Assembly (NCBI RefSeq): GCF_023653455.1
Contig: NZ_JAKEDR010000001.1
Span: 1 to 64,000 of the forward strand
Direction of reading: 5' to 3'
Source of the DNA: Paraclostridium ghonii
Lineage (GTDB): Bacteria; Bacillota; Clostridia; Peptostreptococcales; Peptostreptococcaceae
DNA length: 64,000 nucleotides
Shown: piece after piece, positions 17,101-26,084 of the stretch
How the letters are laid out: the number at the start of each line of letters is the position of its first letter
Position numbering within the stretch: the first letter of the stretch is position 1
Notes under the pieces: model-generated
What the model saw: only the letters and a program-made list of their open reading frames with translations
What the model was told of the DNA's origin: nothing
Database searches by the model: none
Translations under genes and position numbers: made by a program

Positions 17101-18429
17101 TTATTTCAAAATCTTATCAATAAAGTCTTTACCTTCATTTAAGCAAGGCACAACTTCCATCTTCATAATTTTTTGTAATTCTTCTAATGTAATATTGTCT
17201 AAAAATATTTCTTCATCTGCTTTTAACATACTTCTTGGTATATATAAAGTTCGTCCTAAATCCTTATCTTTTAACTGCCCTATTATGTCTGTAGCTGTTA
17301 TAAGCCCAGATACAGTTATAGTTTCTCCGAAGAAATTATTTATTATCTTATAAACTTCTATTTCTACTCCTGGACACTTTTTCATTATGCAATTTGATAT
17401 ATCTTTTATAAACTCGTATGCAGAATGTCCGGTAGCAATAGATATTTTCTTTTTAGAGTTAATTTTTTCATTTGAAATAGTTTCTAGGTAATCTTTTATT
17501 TCTCTTTCTAGTTTACTTATCATACCCACTCCATTTTCAAACTGTATAAATCCTTCATATTCATCATAATCTAGTAATTTTTTATTTGCCATTATATAAA
17601 ACTCATCAGATAAAAATATAAACCTAGTTCCCAATTGCTTTAAATATTTTTCTTGTAATTTATGAACTAACGCTATAGTTTCTCCAGCTGTTTGTTCATT
17701 AAATATTTCTAAATTTGGCAAATGATCTCTATGCTTAGTTATTCCTACTGGAACTGCAGCTGCACTATTTACATATGGATATAATTTTGTTAAATCAGAC
17801 ACTGTTCTTTCTAGCTCTTCTTTATCATTATACCCTGGGCATAAAACAATCTGACAGTTCATCTGTATCTGCGCATCAGCTAATCTCTTCATTATTTCGT
17901 ATAACTTACCAGCAAACTTATTTTTAATCATTTTTTGTCTAAGTTCTGGATTTGTAGTATGAACAGATATATTTATAGGACTTATTCTATATTTAATTAT
18001 GTTGTTTATATCTTCTTCACTCATATTTGTAAGAGTTACAAAGTTTCCTTGTAAAAACGACAGTCTTGAATCATCATCTTTGAAATAAAGTGTCTCTCTC
18101 ATACCTTTTGGCAATTGATCTATAAAGCAAAATACACATTTATTTCTACAACTTTTAGCTTTGTCTATTATAGGATTTGTAAATTCAATTCCTAAATCTT
18201 CATCATAATCTTTTTCTATTTCATATACATATATTTCATTATTTTTCTTTTTTATTTCTACTTCTAAGTATTCATCACTTATTAAGAATCTATATTCTAT
18301 TATATCATGTATAAGTTGATCATTTATAGAAATTAGTAAGTCTCCAACTTCTATGCCTAGTTCCCAAGCGATGCTATCTTTATATACTTTGCTGATTATA
18401 TTATTTGTATTTTTTACATTGACTTCCAT
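17101..18429 (-). CDS. DUF512 radical-SAM protein with PDZ domain
   Basis: A 442-residue protein. An N-terminal PDZ-like segment (about 8-70, DSIAWELGIEVGDLLISIND) is followed by a radical-SAM core whose [4Fe-4S] cluster motif is CRNKCVFC near residue 90. The DUF512 C-terminal domain (about 260-435) contains ATGHSAYEFI and VSGLITATDI. I prefer ATG 18429; an in-frame GTG at 18441 lies in the GTGGTG ribosome-binding stretch. Relatives lie beside der in many Clostridia. The substrate is unknown; any role in ribosome or tRNA modification would be inference from that neighbour. Confidence 0.85.
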   Translation of the reverse strand: MEVNVKNTNNIISKVYKDSIAWELGIEVGDLLISINDQLIHDIIEYRFLISDEYLEVEIKKKNNEIYVYEIEKDYDEDLGIEFTNPIIDKAKSCRNKCVFCFIDQLPKGMRETLYFKDDDSRLSFLQGNFVTLTNMSEEDINNIIKYRISPINISVHTTNPELRQKMIKNKFAGKLYEIMKRLADAQIQMNCQIVLCPGYNDKEELERTVSDLTKLYPYVNSAAAVPVGITKHRDHLPNLEIFNEQTAGETIALVHKLQEKYLKQLGTRFIFLSDEFYIMANKKLLDYDEYEGFIQFENGVGMISKLEREIKDYLETISNEKINSKKKISIATGHSAYEFIKDISNCIMKKCPGVEIEVYKIINNFFGETITVSGLITATDIIGQLKDKDLGRTLYIPRSMLKADEEIFLDNITLEELQKIMKMEVVPCLNEGKDFIDKILK

Positions 18430-18496
18430 AAATTTCACCACTTTTCCTTTATAAGTACATCACATTATATTACCATGTTTACTTTAAAATAGTCAA

Positions 18497-18524
18497 TAAA
18501 AAGGTACCTTTAAAGGTACCTTTA
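18497..18524 (-). terminator. Intrinsic terminator of the YIEGIA unit
   Basis: The stem AAAGGTACC/GGTACCTTT (18500-18508 and 18515-18523) is followed by TTTATTG on the minus strand. The stop codon of the 63-residue gene (18522-18524) is in the stem. Confidence 0.7.
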
Positions 18525-18713
18525 ATGCCTTACTATTATCAGAGTTCCATGAAGCACATCGTGCACCATTCCTCCCATAGTTTTAGATATTATTAATCCT
18601 CTTTCTTGGAGTTCTTTTTCATCTTCTGCATAAAAAACAGGAATATTAGCTGATTTCATTTCTTTATTTGTAGTAACAATAGCTAATGTTGCATCAGTTA
18701 TACCTATATTCAT
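18522..18713 (-). CDS. Small 'capping complex subunit for YIEGIA' protein
   Basis: A 63-residue soluble protein, MNIGITDATLAIVTTNKEM at its start, with one predicted alpha/beta unit and no membrane span. Genes of this kind are found next to YIEGIA-family membrane proteins and carry this name in public annotation; I assign it by size, sequence style and position. It is 3 bases after the second YIEGIA gene and ends the three-gene unit. The biochemical role is unproven. Linkage with sporulation genes of the spoIVA-der region suggests expression in sporulation, which is inference. Confidence 0.75.
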   Translation of the reverse strand: MNIGITDATLAIVTTNKEMKSANIPVFYAEDEKELQERGLIISKTMGGMVHDVLHGTLIIVRH

Positions 18714-18716
18714 ATT

Positions 18717-19643
18717 CTACACTCCTTTTTGTTGTTTTGTATTAAATCTCTTTAATGCCCAGTTGTTACCTCTAGCACTTTCAATAATAGGCGTACTTTT
18801 TACTGCTGCTATTAACTTATTTATATCTTTTTCAATAGGTATATATGGCATTACTAAGCTTTCATTTTTTGGATTTCTTCTTAAAAGTGGTATAAAATCT
18901 GGTTCATCAGGAGTTCTCATAATTCCTAGTCTAGAATATGCTATATTAGCTATAGTTTGTCTTTGACCTTGATTTAGTATTATCCCACTATTTATATAAT
19001 TATCATCTTTAGGTATTATTTCTACAGCTAGTCCATACTCTAGATACCTTTGTCTTGAAGACTCTAAACCTATATTAGAAATTACAACATCATTTACCTT
19101 TAATAGTGGTCCATCAAAAGATATTTTTGCAGGAATAACTTCAGCTATAGAACCTATACTTTCCCTTACAAAAAATTTTTTAAATATAAGTGCTAATCCT
19201 ATCCCTGCACAAGATCCTAAAAAAACACTTCCAAATTCCCCTATATAAAGTTCTGTTTCACATAAGTGATATACTGATGATGTTGCTAAAGCTGTAAGTA
19301 TACATGTATAACTTCTAACTTCATATGTTAAGGATATTTCTTCTATAAATCCAGCACCCCTTTTTACTAAAAGTGATTCTTCCATATCAATTAAAGATTG
19401 TCTTTTGCTATGTCTAACTTGTCTAAATTGACTTGCTGCTAATGATAAAAATGTAATAGATGTGTATGACTTTTTAATTAAAGCAGGAACTAGCATTGCT
19501 CCTAGTGCAGATCCTATAATAGCTAATACAATTTGTGATACTAACATATTGGGCTCTGTTGGATATTGCTTCCTATCTGTTTTTAGTGTTATTAATCTAG
19601 AAACAATCCCAATAACTATACCAATTATGAATATACTTTTCAT
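18717..19643 (-). CDS. YIEGIA-family membrane protein, second paralogue
   Basis: A 308-residue membrane protein with predicted spans near residues 2-18, 28-55 and 100-160, and a soluble C-terminal half. It shares with its upstream neighbour the words SFDGPLLKV or EFDGPLLKV, the NIGLESS(R/K)Q(R/K)YLE segment, PD(E)PEF-type proline patches, and the closing STPI(I/L)(E/D)S(A/S)(R/K)GNN. The two are clear tandem paralogues of equal length. Family members occur in spore formers and I infer a sporulation-envelope role. It lies 3 bases upstream of the small subunit gene. Confidence 0.8.
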   Translation of the reverse strand: MKSIFIIGIVIGIVSRLITLKTDRKQYPTEPNMLVSQIVLAIIGSALGAMLVPALIKKSYTSITFLSLAASQFRQVRHSKRQSLIDMEESLLVKRGAGFIEEISLTYEVRSYTCILTALATSSVYHLCETELYIGEFGSVFLGSCAGIGLALIFKKFFVRESIGSIAEVIPAKISFDGPLLKVNDVVISNIGLESSRQRYLEYGLAVEIIPKDDNYINSGIILNQGQRQTIANIAYSRLGIMRTPDEPDFIPLLRRNPKNESLVMPYIPIEKDINKLIAAVKSTPIIESARGNNWALKRFNTKQQKGV

Positions 19644-19660
19644 TTACTCACCCCTTGAGA

Positions 19661-20587
19661 TTATTTATTTTTATTTCTCTTCCTATATGCATTGTTATTT
19701 CCTTTTGAGCTATCTAATATAGGTGTACTTTTTATAGCTTCTACTGTTAAATCTTTATCTTCAACAAGTGGTATATATCCAAAATTTACAGATTTATCTT
19801 TAGGGTTCGTTCTTGCTATAGGTACAAACTCAGGTTCATCAACATCTCTGTCTATTCCCATATGTATGTATACATTATGAAGCATAACTTGTTGCTGAGC
19901 TGGATCACCTATTATCCCTGCTGAAACCATATCCTTTGGGATAACTTTAAGGCCTATACCCTTTTCCAAATATTTCTGTTTCGAAGATTCTAGTCCTATA
20001 TTAGTTAAAACCACACCACCTACTTTTAGTAATGGTCCATCAAACTCTATAGGCACTACTTCTACATCAACAATATCCTCTAAACTTTTGTTAGATAATA
20101 TTTTTTTAAATATATATCCTACTATAGCAGCTGCTATGATTGATGATATAGTACACATTATAAAATTAACTCCAAATGTGTTAAATGTTGTTATGAAAGC
20201 TATTGAAGCAGCTAATGATGAAAATATACTTAAATAATTTCTAACTTCATAACTTTTCGCTATGTCACTAACATAGGTTTTACCTTTTTTAACTAACTCA
20301 TCTGATTCTAGATTTGTTAATGTTATTTCTTCTTCACTGGCTACTTCTTGGAATTGTTGTATTCCTACTGCTAAAAAAGTAAGTGCTGCAAATTCTTTAT
20401 CTAATAACGCAGGTAAGGCTATCGCTCCAAGTGAAGATGCAATAAATGATAATATAAGTTGCTCTATATAATCTTGTGGTAGCGTAGGTTGTTGCTTGTT
20501 TATTATTCTTAATACTATAAGTCTGGATATAACACCTAAAACTATAGCTACCCCAAATGCACGTCTAAATAATGTAGCATCATCCAT
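19661..20587 (-). CDS. YIEGIA-family membrane protein, first paralogue
   Basis: A 308-residue membrane protein starting MDDATLFRRAFGVA. I use ATG 20587 because AAAGGAGG sits just upstream; an upstream in-frame ATG at 20635 would add 16 residues and lacks such a site. With this start it equals its downstream paralogue in length. Membrane segments lie near 10-28, 38-65 and 115-165. The C-terminal half carries IEFDGPLLKVGG and GYIPLVEDK, then STPILDSSKGNN. It is the first gene of a three-gene unit behind the histidine-kinase terminator. Confidence 0.8.
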   Translation of the reverse strand: MDDATLFRRAFGVAIVLGVISRLIVLRIINKQQPTLPQDYIEQLILSFIASSLGAIALPALLDKEFAALTFLAVGIQQFQEVASEEEITLTNLESDELVKKGKTYVSDIAKSYEVRNYLSIFSSLAASIAFITTFNTFGVNFIMCTISSIIAAAIVGYIFKKILSNKSLEDIVDVEVVPIEFDGPLLKVGGVVLTNIGLESSKQKYLEKGIGLKVIPKDMVSAGIIGDPAQQQVMLHNVYIHMGIDRDVDEPEFVPIARTNPKDKSVNFGYIPLVEDKDLTVEAIKSTPILDSSKGNNNAYRKRNKNK

Positions 20588-20629
20588 ATATTTTCCTCCT
20601 TTGATTTTCACTACATTTATTGTGTGCAA

Positions 20630-20664
20630 AAACACAAAAAAAATTTCCTTAATTAAGGAAATTT
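20630..20664 (-). terminator. Intrinsic terminator after the two-component operon
   Basis: The perfect palindrome at 20641-20664 (AAATTTCCTTAA repeated inverted) is followed by TTTTTTTTGTG on the minus strand. It contains the kinase stop codon (20649-20651). Confidence 0.85.
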
Positions 20665-21935
20665 TTTTTAGGTATAGTAACTGTAAATTCAGTCCCTACA
20701 TTTAATTCACTTTTTATACTTATGGTTCCGTTTAAAGACTTAATAATATGTTTTACTATGGCAAGGCCTAAACCTGTACCTCCTACATCTTTACTCCTTG
20801 CCTTATCTACTCTATAAAATCTTTCAAATATTCTATCTTTATCTTCTTTTGATATACCAATTCCATTATCTGCAACTTTTATGTATATTTCATCTTCATT
20901 TTCATATACATCTGTTTCTACAAACCCTCCATCCGGAGTGTACTTTATAGCATTATCTATTAAATTTAAAAATATCTGCTTTATATAATCACGGTTAGAA
21001 TTAATTAAAATATTATCATCATCAAATTTATATTTTAATTCAATATTTTTTGATTTAGCAGAATTAATAGTTAACTCATACACTTCTTTAAATATATTAA
21101 GTATATCTATTTTTTCAAATGCTATAGTATCTTTATTTTCTATAAACGAAAGAAGCAATATATCATCTATCAGTCTTTTCAATCTATCCGATTCAGTTTC
21201 AATTATTCCTAAAAACCTATCTCTCATTTTTTTATCTATATTTTCATTTATTCTAAGAGTTTCTACAAATCCACTTATAGATGTAAGTGGTGTTTTTAGT
21301 TCATGAGTTACATTTGCAACGAAATCACTTCTCATGTTTTCTAATTTTACTCTTTCAGTTATATTTTCTATGTTTATTATAGAACCAATTATTACATTAT
21401 TACTACTTTGAAGATATATTGGATCTAGTTTTATATTATACACTATATCTTCATCATTTGTAATTTCTTTCATCTCAGTTTTCTTTGATCCTATAAATTT
21501 AGAAATTTCATTTAATATTTTATAATCTTTTATAACGTGATGTATGTTCTTACCTTCTATAATTTCACTTCCATCACTTTTTATTATTTTTTTACCTTCT
21601 TCATTTATCAATAAAACATTTCCATTTATATCAATAGCTAAAATACCATGTGATATACTTTTTACAATAGACTTTAATTGTAAATTTTTATATTGAACTT
21701 CTTGAATAGTATTATCTATTGTATCTATCATATCATTAAAATTGTCAACTAGTTGACCTAATTCTCCTTTTGCTGATATGTTTATTTTTGCATGGAATTC
21801 TTTGTTAGTTATTTTTTTTGAAACAGCTATAAATTCTTTCAAGTAATTTCTTAAATTTATAGCATATCTTATTGAAATTATAGAAACTATAATAGATAGT
21901 AAAACAATTAAAAAATATATGCTTATCTTATCCAT
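20649..21935 (-). CDS. PhoR/WalK-type sensor histidine kinase
   Basis: A 428-residue membrane kinase. One predicted membrane span (about residues 4-25) is followed directly by a HAMP domain (about 28-80), a PAS domain (about 85-185), HisKA with the phospho-acceptor His in VTHELKTPLTS (about 210), and HATPase with NLIDNAIKYT, DNGIGIS and GGTGLGLAI. It lacks the large extracytoplasmic domain and second span of typical PhoR or WalK, so sensing is likely through the membrane or PAS domain. It follows its response regulator with a 13-base gap. The cognate signal cannot be read from sequence. Confidence 0.92.
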   Translation of the reverse strand: MDKISIYFLIVLLSIIVSIISIRYAINLRNYLKEFIAVSKKITNKEFHAKINISAKGELGQLVDNFNDMIDTIDNTIQEVQYKNLQLKSIVKSISHGILAIDINGNVLLINEEGKKIIKSDGSEIIEGKNIHHVIKDYKILNEISKFIGSKKTEMKEITNDEDIVYNIKLDPIYLQSSNNVIIGSIINIENITERVKLENMRSDFVANVTHELKTPLTSISGFVETLRINENIDKKMRDRFLGIIETESDRLKRLIDDILLLSFIENKDTIAFEKIDILNIFKEVYELTINSAKSKNIELKYKFDDDNILINSNRDYIKQIFLNLIDNAIKYTPDGGFVETDVYENEDEIYIKVADNGIGISKEDKDRIFERFYRVDKARSKDVGGTGLGLAIVKHIIKSLNGTISIKSELNVGTEFTVTIPKKNFLN

Positions 21936-21948
21936 ATTAAAACGCCCC

Positions 21949-22641
21949 TTAATCTATTTTGTATCCTATTCCTCTAATAGTTTCTATGTATTTTTCGTCT
22001 TCACTATTTCCTTCTATTTTCTTTCTTAGATACCTTATATGAACATCTACAGTTCTTGTTTCTCCATAATATTCATATCCCCATATTTTGTCTAATAAAT
22101 AATTTCTAGATAAAACTTTTCCTTTATTTTCTAATAGTAATCGTAATAATTCGAATTCTTTAAGTGTTAAATCTATTTTTACATTGCCTTTGATTACCTC
22201 ATGTTTTTGTAAATCTAATTTTAGATTTCCTATGCTTAATATGATTTTGTCATAATTTTCATTATTAGCATTATACCTTCTTAACACAGAATTGCTTCTA
22301 GCTAATAATTCTTTTACACTAAATGGCTTTGTTATATAGTCATCGGCTCCTGAATCTAAACCTTCTACCTTATCATTTTCAATATTTTTAGCAGTTAACA
22401 TTATTACCGGTGTATTTTTTAAATCTTTATCACTTCTAATTTTCTTTAAGAGATCTATACCACTTATATTAGGTAACATCCAATCTAATAATATTAAATC
22501 TGGCATTATTTCTTTTGCTTTTATAAATCCATCAAATCCATCATACGAGTAATGAACTTCATACTCCATAGTTTCTAAGTTAAATTTTAAAAGCTCCACA
22601 ATATGTTTCTCATCATCTATAACTAGCACTTTAGTTTTCAT
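21949..22641 (-). CDS. PhoP/OmpR-family response regulator
   Basis: A 230-residue two-domain regulator. The receiver domain (about 1-120) has DDE at the acidic pocket, the phospho-acceptor Asp in LILLDWMLPN (about 55) and the conserved Lys in ITKPFSVKEL. A linker leads to a winged-helix DNA-binding domain (about 135-228) with RNYLLDKIWGYEYYGETRTVDVHIRYLRKK-type residues, in which TVDVHIRYLR is diagnostic. It pairs with the downstream kinase. Targets are unknown. It starts 17 bases after pgeF, so the operon mixes a regulator with housekeeping genes. Confidence 0.94.
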   Translation of the reverse strand: MKTKVLVIDDEKHIVELLKFNLETMEYEVHYSYDGFDGFIKAKEIMPDLILLDWMLPNISGIDLLKKIRSDKDLKNTPVIMLTAKNIENDKVEGLDSGADDYITKPFSVKELLARSNSVLRRYNANNENYDKIILSIGNLKLDLQKHEVIKGNVKIDLTLKEFELLRLLLENKGKVLSRNYLLDKIWGYEYYGETRTVDVHIRYLRKKIEGNSEDEKYIETIRGIGYKID

Positions 22642-22658
22642 CTTAAGTTAGCCCCTCT

Positions 22659-23369
22659 CTACTTTATTTCAAGTATCATACCTAGCCTCTTTGTTGTTTG
22701 ATTGTGCTTTCTATATGAATGAAACTTATTACTATTACAACTAGTGCATATGTTTAAATTAACTATATTTTCTTTTTTCACACCACAACTTGTTAATATT
22801 AATTCATTTACTTTCCATAAATCTAGATAGTACTTGTTTTCTTTAATTATATAAAATTTTTCATCCCTATTTGTAATAATTGTGTTAAATTTTTCAATTA
22901 AATCTTTTGATACCTCATAACAACAAGGTCCTATTGAAGGCCCCAATACACATAGTAAATCTTTAGGGTTTGTATCATATAACTTTTCCATATTTTCAAT
23001 AGATTTTTGAGTTATTTTTGAATATGTACCCTTCCATCCTGCATGGCAAAGTGCTACAACTTCATGTTTAGGGTCTATAATTGCTATAGGAACACAATCT
23101 GCAACAAAAATTAGTAATGGAGTTTTTCTTAACTTTGTAACTAAAGCATCGCCTTCTTTTATCTTCCCTATACCCTCTGATTCAATTATATTTACTATGT
23201 CTGAGTGAGTTTGTTTATTGTTTGTTAAATTTTTCAAATTCATATTTAACTCTTTACAAAGTTTCTCTCTATCAGTCTTCGATGTCATATCAACATTTAT
23301 GTTTGAAAATGCCAAGTTTACAAAATCACATTTTTTATCTAATTCTTCAAATCTTATATAGTTAGTCAT
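22659..23369 (-). CDS. pgeF: PgeF/YlmD-family multicopper-like (laccase-domain) protein
   Basis: A 236-residue purine-nucleoside/peptidoglycan-editing enzyme family protein (former polyphenol oxidase, DUF152). The metal-binding signature ALCHAGWKGTYSK is present near residue 115, with LGPSIGPCCYEV and the C-terminal SYRKHNQTTKRLGM. I use ATG 23369 because AAGGTGAT precedes it; an in-frame GTG at 23378 would overlap nrdR. The family has adenosine deaminase and phosphorylase activity in some members and guards peptidoglycan composition in E. coli. Which applies here is unknown. It lies 5 bases after nrdR. Confidence 0.9.
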   Translation of the reverse strand: MTNYIRFEELDKKCDFVNLAFSNINVDMTSKTDREKLCKELNMNLKNLTNNKQTHSDIVNIIESEGIGKIKEGDALVTKLRKTPLLIFVADCVPIAIIDPKHEVVALCHAGWKGTYSKITQKSIENMEKLYDTNPKDLLCVLGPSIGPCCYEVSKDLIEKFNTIITNRDEKFYIIKENKYYLDLWKVNELILTSCGVKKENIVNLNICTSCNSNKFHSYRKHNQTTKRLGMILEIK

Positions 23370-23374
23370 ACTTA

Positions 23375-23830
23375 TCACCTTTTTTCTGTTAGTATATTTT
23401 TTAGTTCTTTTACAAATGTATTGATATCTTTAAATTGTCTATATACTGATGCAAACCTTACATAAGATACTTCATCCACATCTTTTAATTTATCCATTAC
23501 CATCTCACCTATCTTCTTGCTTTCTATTTCAGATAAATAAGTTTTATTTATTTCATTTTCTATGTAATGTATTATTTCTTCAACTTGTTCTATCGAAACA
23601 GGTCTTTTTTCTGAAGACTTTAGTATTCCATTTTTAATTTTATTTCTATCGAAATATTCTCTACTATTGTCTTTTTTTATAACCATTACTGGTGTTAATT
23701 CTATTTTCTCGTATGTAGTAAATCTTTTTTTACAAGATTCACATTCTCTTCGTCTTCTTATAGATTGACTATCCGTATGTCTTGAATCAATTACCTTTGA
23801 TTCTTTATAGTTGCAGTAAGGACATAACAA
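23375..23830 (-). CDS. nrdR: NrdR, ribonucleotide-reductase repressor
   Basis: A 151-residue repressor with an N-terminal zinc ribbon and a C-terminal ATP-cone. Zinc ligands are C3-x2-C6 and C30-x2-C33, within MLCPYC and ECESCKKRFTTYE. The ATP-cone (about 48-138) begins VIKKDNSREYFDR. It senses ATP/dATP and binds NrdR boxes upstream of nrd genes in known members. No nrd gene lies in this window. The ylmC gene lies 28 bases upstream. Confidence 0.97.
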   Translation of the reverse strand: MLCPYCNYKESKVIDSRHTDSQSIRRRRECESCKKRFTTYEKIELTPVMVIKKDNSREYFDRNKIKNGILKSSEKRPVSIEQVEEIIHYIENEINKTYLSEIESKKIGEMVMDKLKDVDEVSYVRFASVYRQFKDINTFVKELKNILTEKR

Positions 23831-23858
23831 AGTCTATCCCTCCTTTTTTTTCCTGTCT

Positions 23859-24122
23859 TTATATATTAAACTCATCTAAACTATGATCGTTACCTTGGTT
23901 AACTATAATTGTATCACATCCTATTTTTATTATATCATTCCAAAAAACAACTTGTCCGTCACAATTTCTAGAAAAAAAGTTAACTCCTCCATCGCCTTCA
24001 ATTGTAAATGATAATATCTTTCCTTCATTAGTATCCATCTCTATATCTGTAATAAAGCCCATTCTCTTACCATTTTTTACATTTATTACTTCTTTATCCA
24101 TTATATCAGAAATTCTAATCAT
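23859..24122 (-). CDS. YlmC/YmxH-family PRC-barrel sporulation-associated protein
   Basis: An 87-residue PRC-barrel protein beginning MIRISDIMDKEVINVKNGKRM. The YlmC/YmxH family is small, widespread in spore formers, and controlled by sporulation sigma factors in some species. The WNDIIKIGCDTIIV segment is typical. It starts after the terminator of the GGDEF/HD-GYP gene and is followed by nrdR with a 28-base gap. No catalytic residues are expected. The function is not established. Confidence 0.85.
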   Translation of the reverse strand: MIRISDIMDKEVINVKNGKRMGFITDIEMDTNEGKILSFTIEGDGGVNFFSRNCDGQVVFWNDIIKIGCDTIIVNQGNDHSLDEFNI

Positions 24123-24162
24123 ATTATAATCTACCTCCTCTTAAAAATAAATATGTACAAGA

Positions 24163-24192
24163 ATAAAAAAAAATGACCATATCGGCCATTTT
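24163..24192 (-). terminator. Intrinsic terminator of the GGDEF/HD-GYP gene
   Basis: On the minus strand, the stem AATGGCC/GGTCATT (24190-24184 and 24178-24172, one G-U pair) is followed by TTTTTTTATTC. It abuts the stop codon at 24192-24194. Confidence 0.8.
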
Positions 24193-25877
24193 TAATTATT
24201 TTTTAATTCTATCATACTTATAAATTTTTCTACCAGCATAGGATCAAACTGACTTCCTGAACATCGCCTTAGTTCTTTTATAGCTTCTTTATGTCCTTTT
24301 CTAGTATTATATGGCCTATGAGATGTCATTGCATCAAAACTATCTGCTATAGATATAATCCTTGCTAAATAAGGAATCTCTTCTCCTTTTAGATTATCAG
24401 GGTAACCTCTTCCATCATATCTTTCATGGTGATGTTTTATAGCTGGTAGCAACTCTTCAAAAGCTTTAATATGTTTTATCAAGGATATCCCTAACTGCGG
24501 ATGTTGTTTTAACATCTCATATTCTGAATCTGTAAGACTTCCTTTTTTGTTTAAAACTTCTTCTGGAATTTCAATTTTTCCTATATCATGAAGATAAGCT
24601 GCTAATTTTAAACTTAACTTATCCTTTTCATTTAATTTTAAATAGTTAGAAAACCAACCTAAGTAAATTGCTACTCTTTCTGTATGACCATATGTATATC
24701 TATCTTTTTTATTTATCATATTTATAAGTCTTTTTAATGATTTAGCTGTTTCTTTATCTATATATATATGATCTGAAATTTCTTCTAAAACACTATAGTA
24801 TACCTCTACTCTATTCTTATTAAGTGATTTTGCTCTATAAAGTGCATCATCCGCAGTATTTATAAACTGATGTTTATTGCTCGCTCTTAGAGGATATGAT
24901 GATACTCCTATTGATATAGTCATATTTTTATTTGGTTGATTTTCTTGACCATAAAAATATGTGTTTTCTATATTAGTTCTAATTCTTTCTCCTACGCTTA
25001 TAGCCTCTTCTTCTATAGTATTTGGAAGTATTACAGCAAATTCTTCTCCGCCATACCTTGCAACAATATCATTCTCCCTTACACTTTCTTTTAATATCTG
25101 CCCTACATCTTTTAAAACCACATCCCCTGCTTGATGCCCATTTATATCATTATAATTTTTAAAATAATCAATATCCATAAAAAGCATTGATATAGAAGTG
25201 TTTTCATTATCAGCGAATTCCATTAAAGTTTCTAAAGATTCCTGGAAGTATCTATGATTATACAAACCTGTTAATTCATCTACATTAGCTAAGTTTTGAA
25301 GTTCTTTACTATGTTCTTTTTCAATATTTACGTACATGCCTAGTATCCATGAAGTTACAAAAAATGCACTTACTATAACTATATCAATTTGAAAATAATT
25401 CGTAATTAACTCTTTAGCAGGCTCTTGAAGATGAGTTCCAAATTGTATTGAAAGTATATCTACTCCACAAACTAATATAGAACAAACTATAGATACAATC
25501 ATGGCATAATTTCTTCCAAATTGTATTGCCGCGATTATGATTATAAAAATATATAGAAATTTATACGGACTTTCTTCTTTTCCTGTTGACATTATTACAA
25601 CTGTACATATTAGCATTAATAAAATTGTTTCTATGTTATCTCTAGGTTTTGCTGGATTGTCCATAAACTTATACTGCCTCTTCGATAACCATATAAAATA
25701 AACTATAAGAAGTATTATTATTGCAACTATATATATATAAAATAGCATGTAGTAGTAGCTTTTTATTGTTGTATAAGAACTTATCATGGCAACCATACCT
25801 AAAAGCATATATATAACCTTTATTGTAGCTAATATTTCAAATAATTTTTTATTCCTTATATTTTCAAACTCATTCAT
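24192..25877 (-). CDS. Bifunctional membrane GGDEF / HD-GYP cyclic-di-GMP enzyme
   Basis: A 561-residue membrane protein. Five or six membrane spans fill about residues 12-185. A GGDEF domain (about 195-360) has the active-site ARYGGEEF and an intact RxxD inhibitory site (REND, exactly five residues upstream). An HD-GYP domain (about 375-555) has LHDIGK, HHERYDGRGYP and the other expected His/Asp residues. Both halves look active, so the protein could make or degrade c-di-GMP depending on membrane input. It lies directly downstream of the agr unit, separated by a strong palindrome. That neighbour suggests, but does not show, a link between peptide signalling and c-di-GMP. Confidence 0.93.
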   Translation of the reverse strand: MNEFENIRNKKLFEILATIKVIYMLLGMVAMISSYTTIKSYYYMLFYIYIVAIIILLIVYFIWLSKRQYKFMDNPAKPRDNIETILLMLICTVVIMSTGKEESPYKFLYIFIIIIAAIQFGRNYAMIVSIVCSILVCGVDILSIQFGTHLQEPAKELITNYFQIDIVIVSAFFVTSWILGMYVNIEKEHSKELQNLANVDELTGLYNHRYFQESLETLMEFADNENTSISMLFMDIDYFKNYNDINGHQAGDVVLKDVGQILKESVRENDIVARYGGEEFAVILPNTIEEEAISVGERIRTNIENTYFYGQENQPNKNMTISIGVSSYPLRASNKHQFINTADDALYRAKSLNKNRVEVYYSVLEEISDHIYIDKETAKSLKRLINMINKKDRYTYGHTERVAIYLGWFSNYLKLNEKDKLSLKLAAYLHDIGKIEIPEEVLNKKGSLTDSEYEMLKQHPQLGISLIKHIKAFEELLPAIKHHHERYDGRGYPDNLKGEEIPYLARIISIADSFDAMTSHRPYNTRKGHKEAIKELRRCSGSQFDPMLVEKFISMIELKNN

Positions 25878-25903
25878 GCTTTTCTCCTAAATCCCCTTTT
25901 TAA

Positions 25904-25941
25904 TTAATAAACCATAAGGATATATCCTTATGGTTTATTAA
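25904..25941. terminator. Perfect 38-base palindrome at the end of the agr unit
   Basis: 19-base arms with no loop (25904-25922 and 25923-25941) include AAACCATAAGGATA. It lies 3 bases from the AgrD-like stop codon. It probably ends the agr transcript, though neither strand has a long T tract, so pausing or RNase-resistant 3'-end formation is also possible. Confidence 0.6.
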
Positions 25942-25943
25942 AA

Positions 25944-26063
25944 TTATTCTTCTCTTAATGATTTTGGCATTTCTGGTTCAAAAAATGCCATAGCACACAT
26001 TGTAGATGCACTACTCCCTAAATTCATTATAAAATCTGAGAATAAGTTTGATAAAAAGCTCAT
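25944..26063 (-). CDS. agrD: AgrD-like autoinducing-peptide precursor
   Basis: A 39-residue open frame too short for most gene callers. An amphipathic N-terminal helix (MSFLSNLFSDFIMNLG) is followed by SSASTMCAMAFF, the candidate thiolactone peptide, and an acidic C-terminal tail EPEMPKSLREE. This matches AgrD architecture, including the Pro-Lys-x-Leu motif of the tail. Aligned on that motif, the ring would be CAMAF (five residues), with the tail preceding Cys23. The mature ends are inferred. GGGGG precedes the ATG, and the gene starts 21 bases after agrB. Ring size, exocyclic tail and the presence of a second F could differ in the real product. Confidence 0.88.
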   Translation of the reverse strand: MSFLSNLFSDFIMNLGSSASTMCAMAFFEPEMPKSLREE

Positions 26064-26084
26064 ATCTAATCCCCCTTAAAATAT

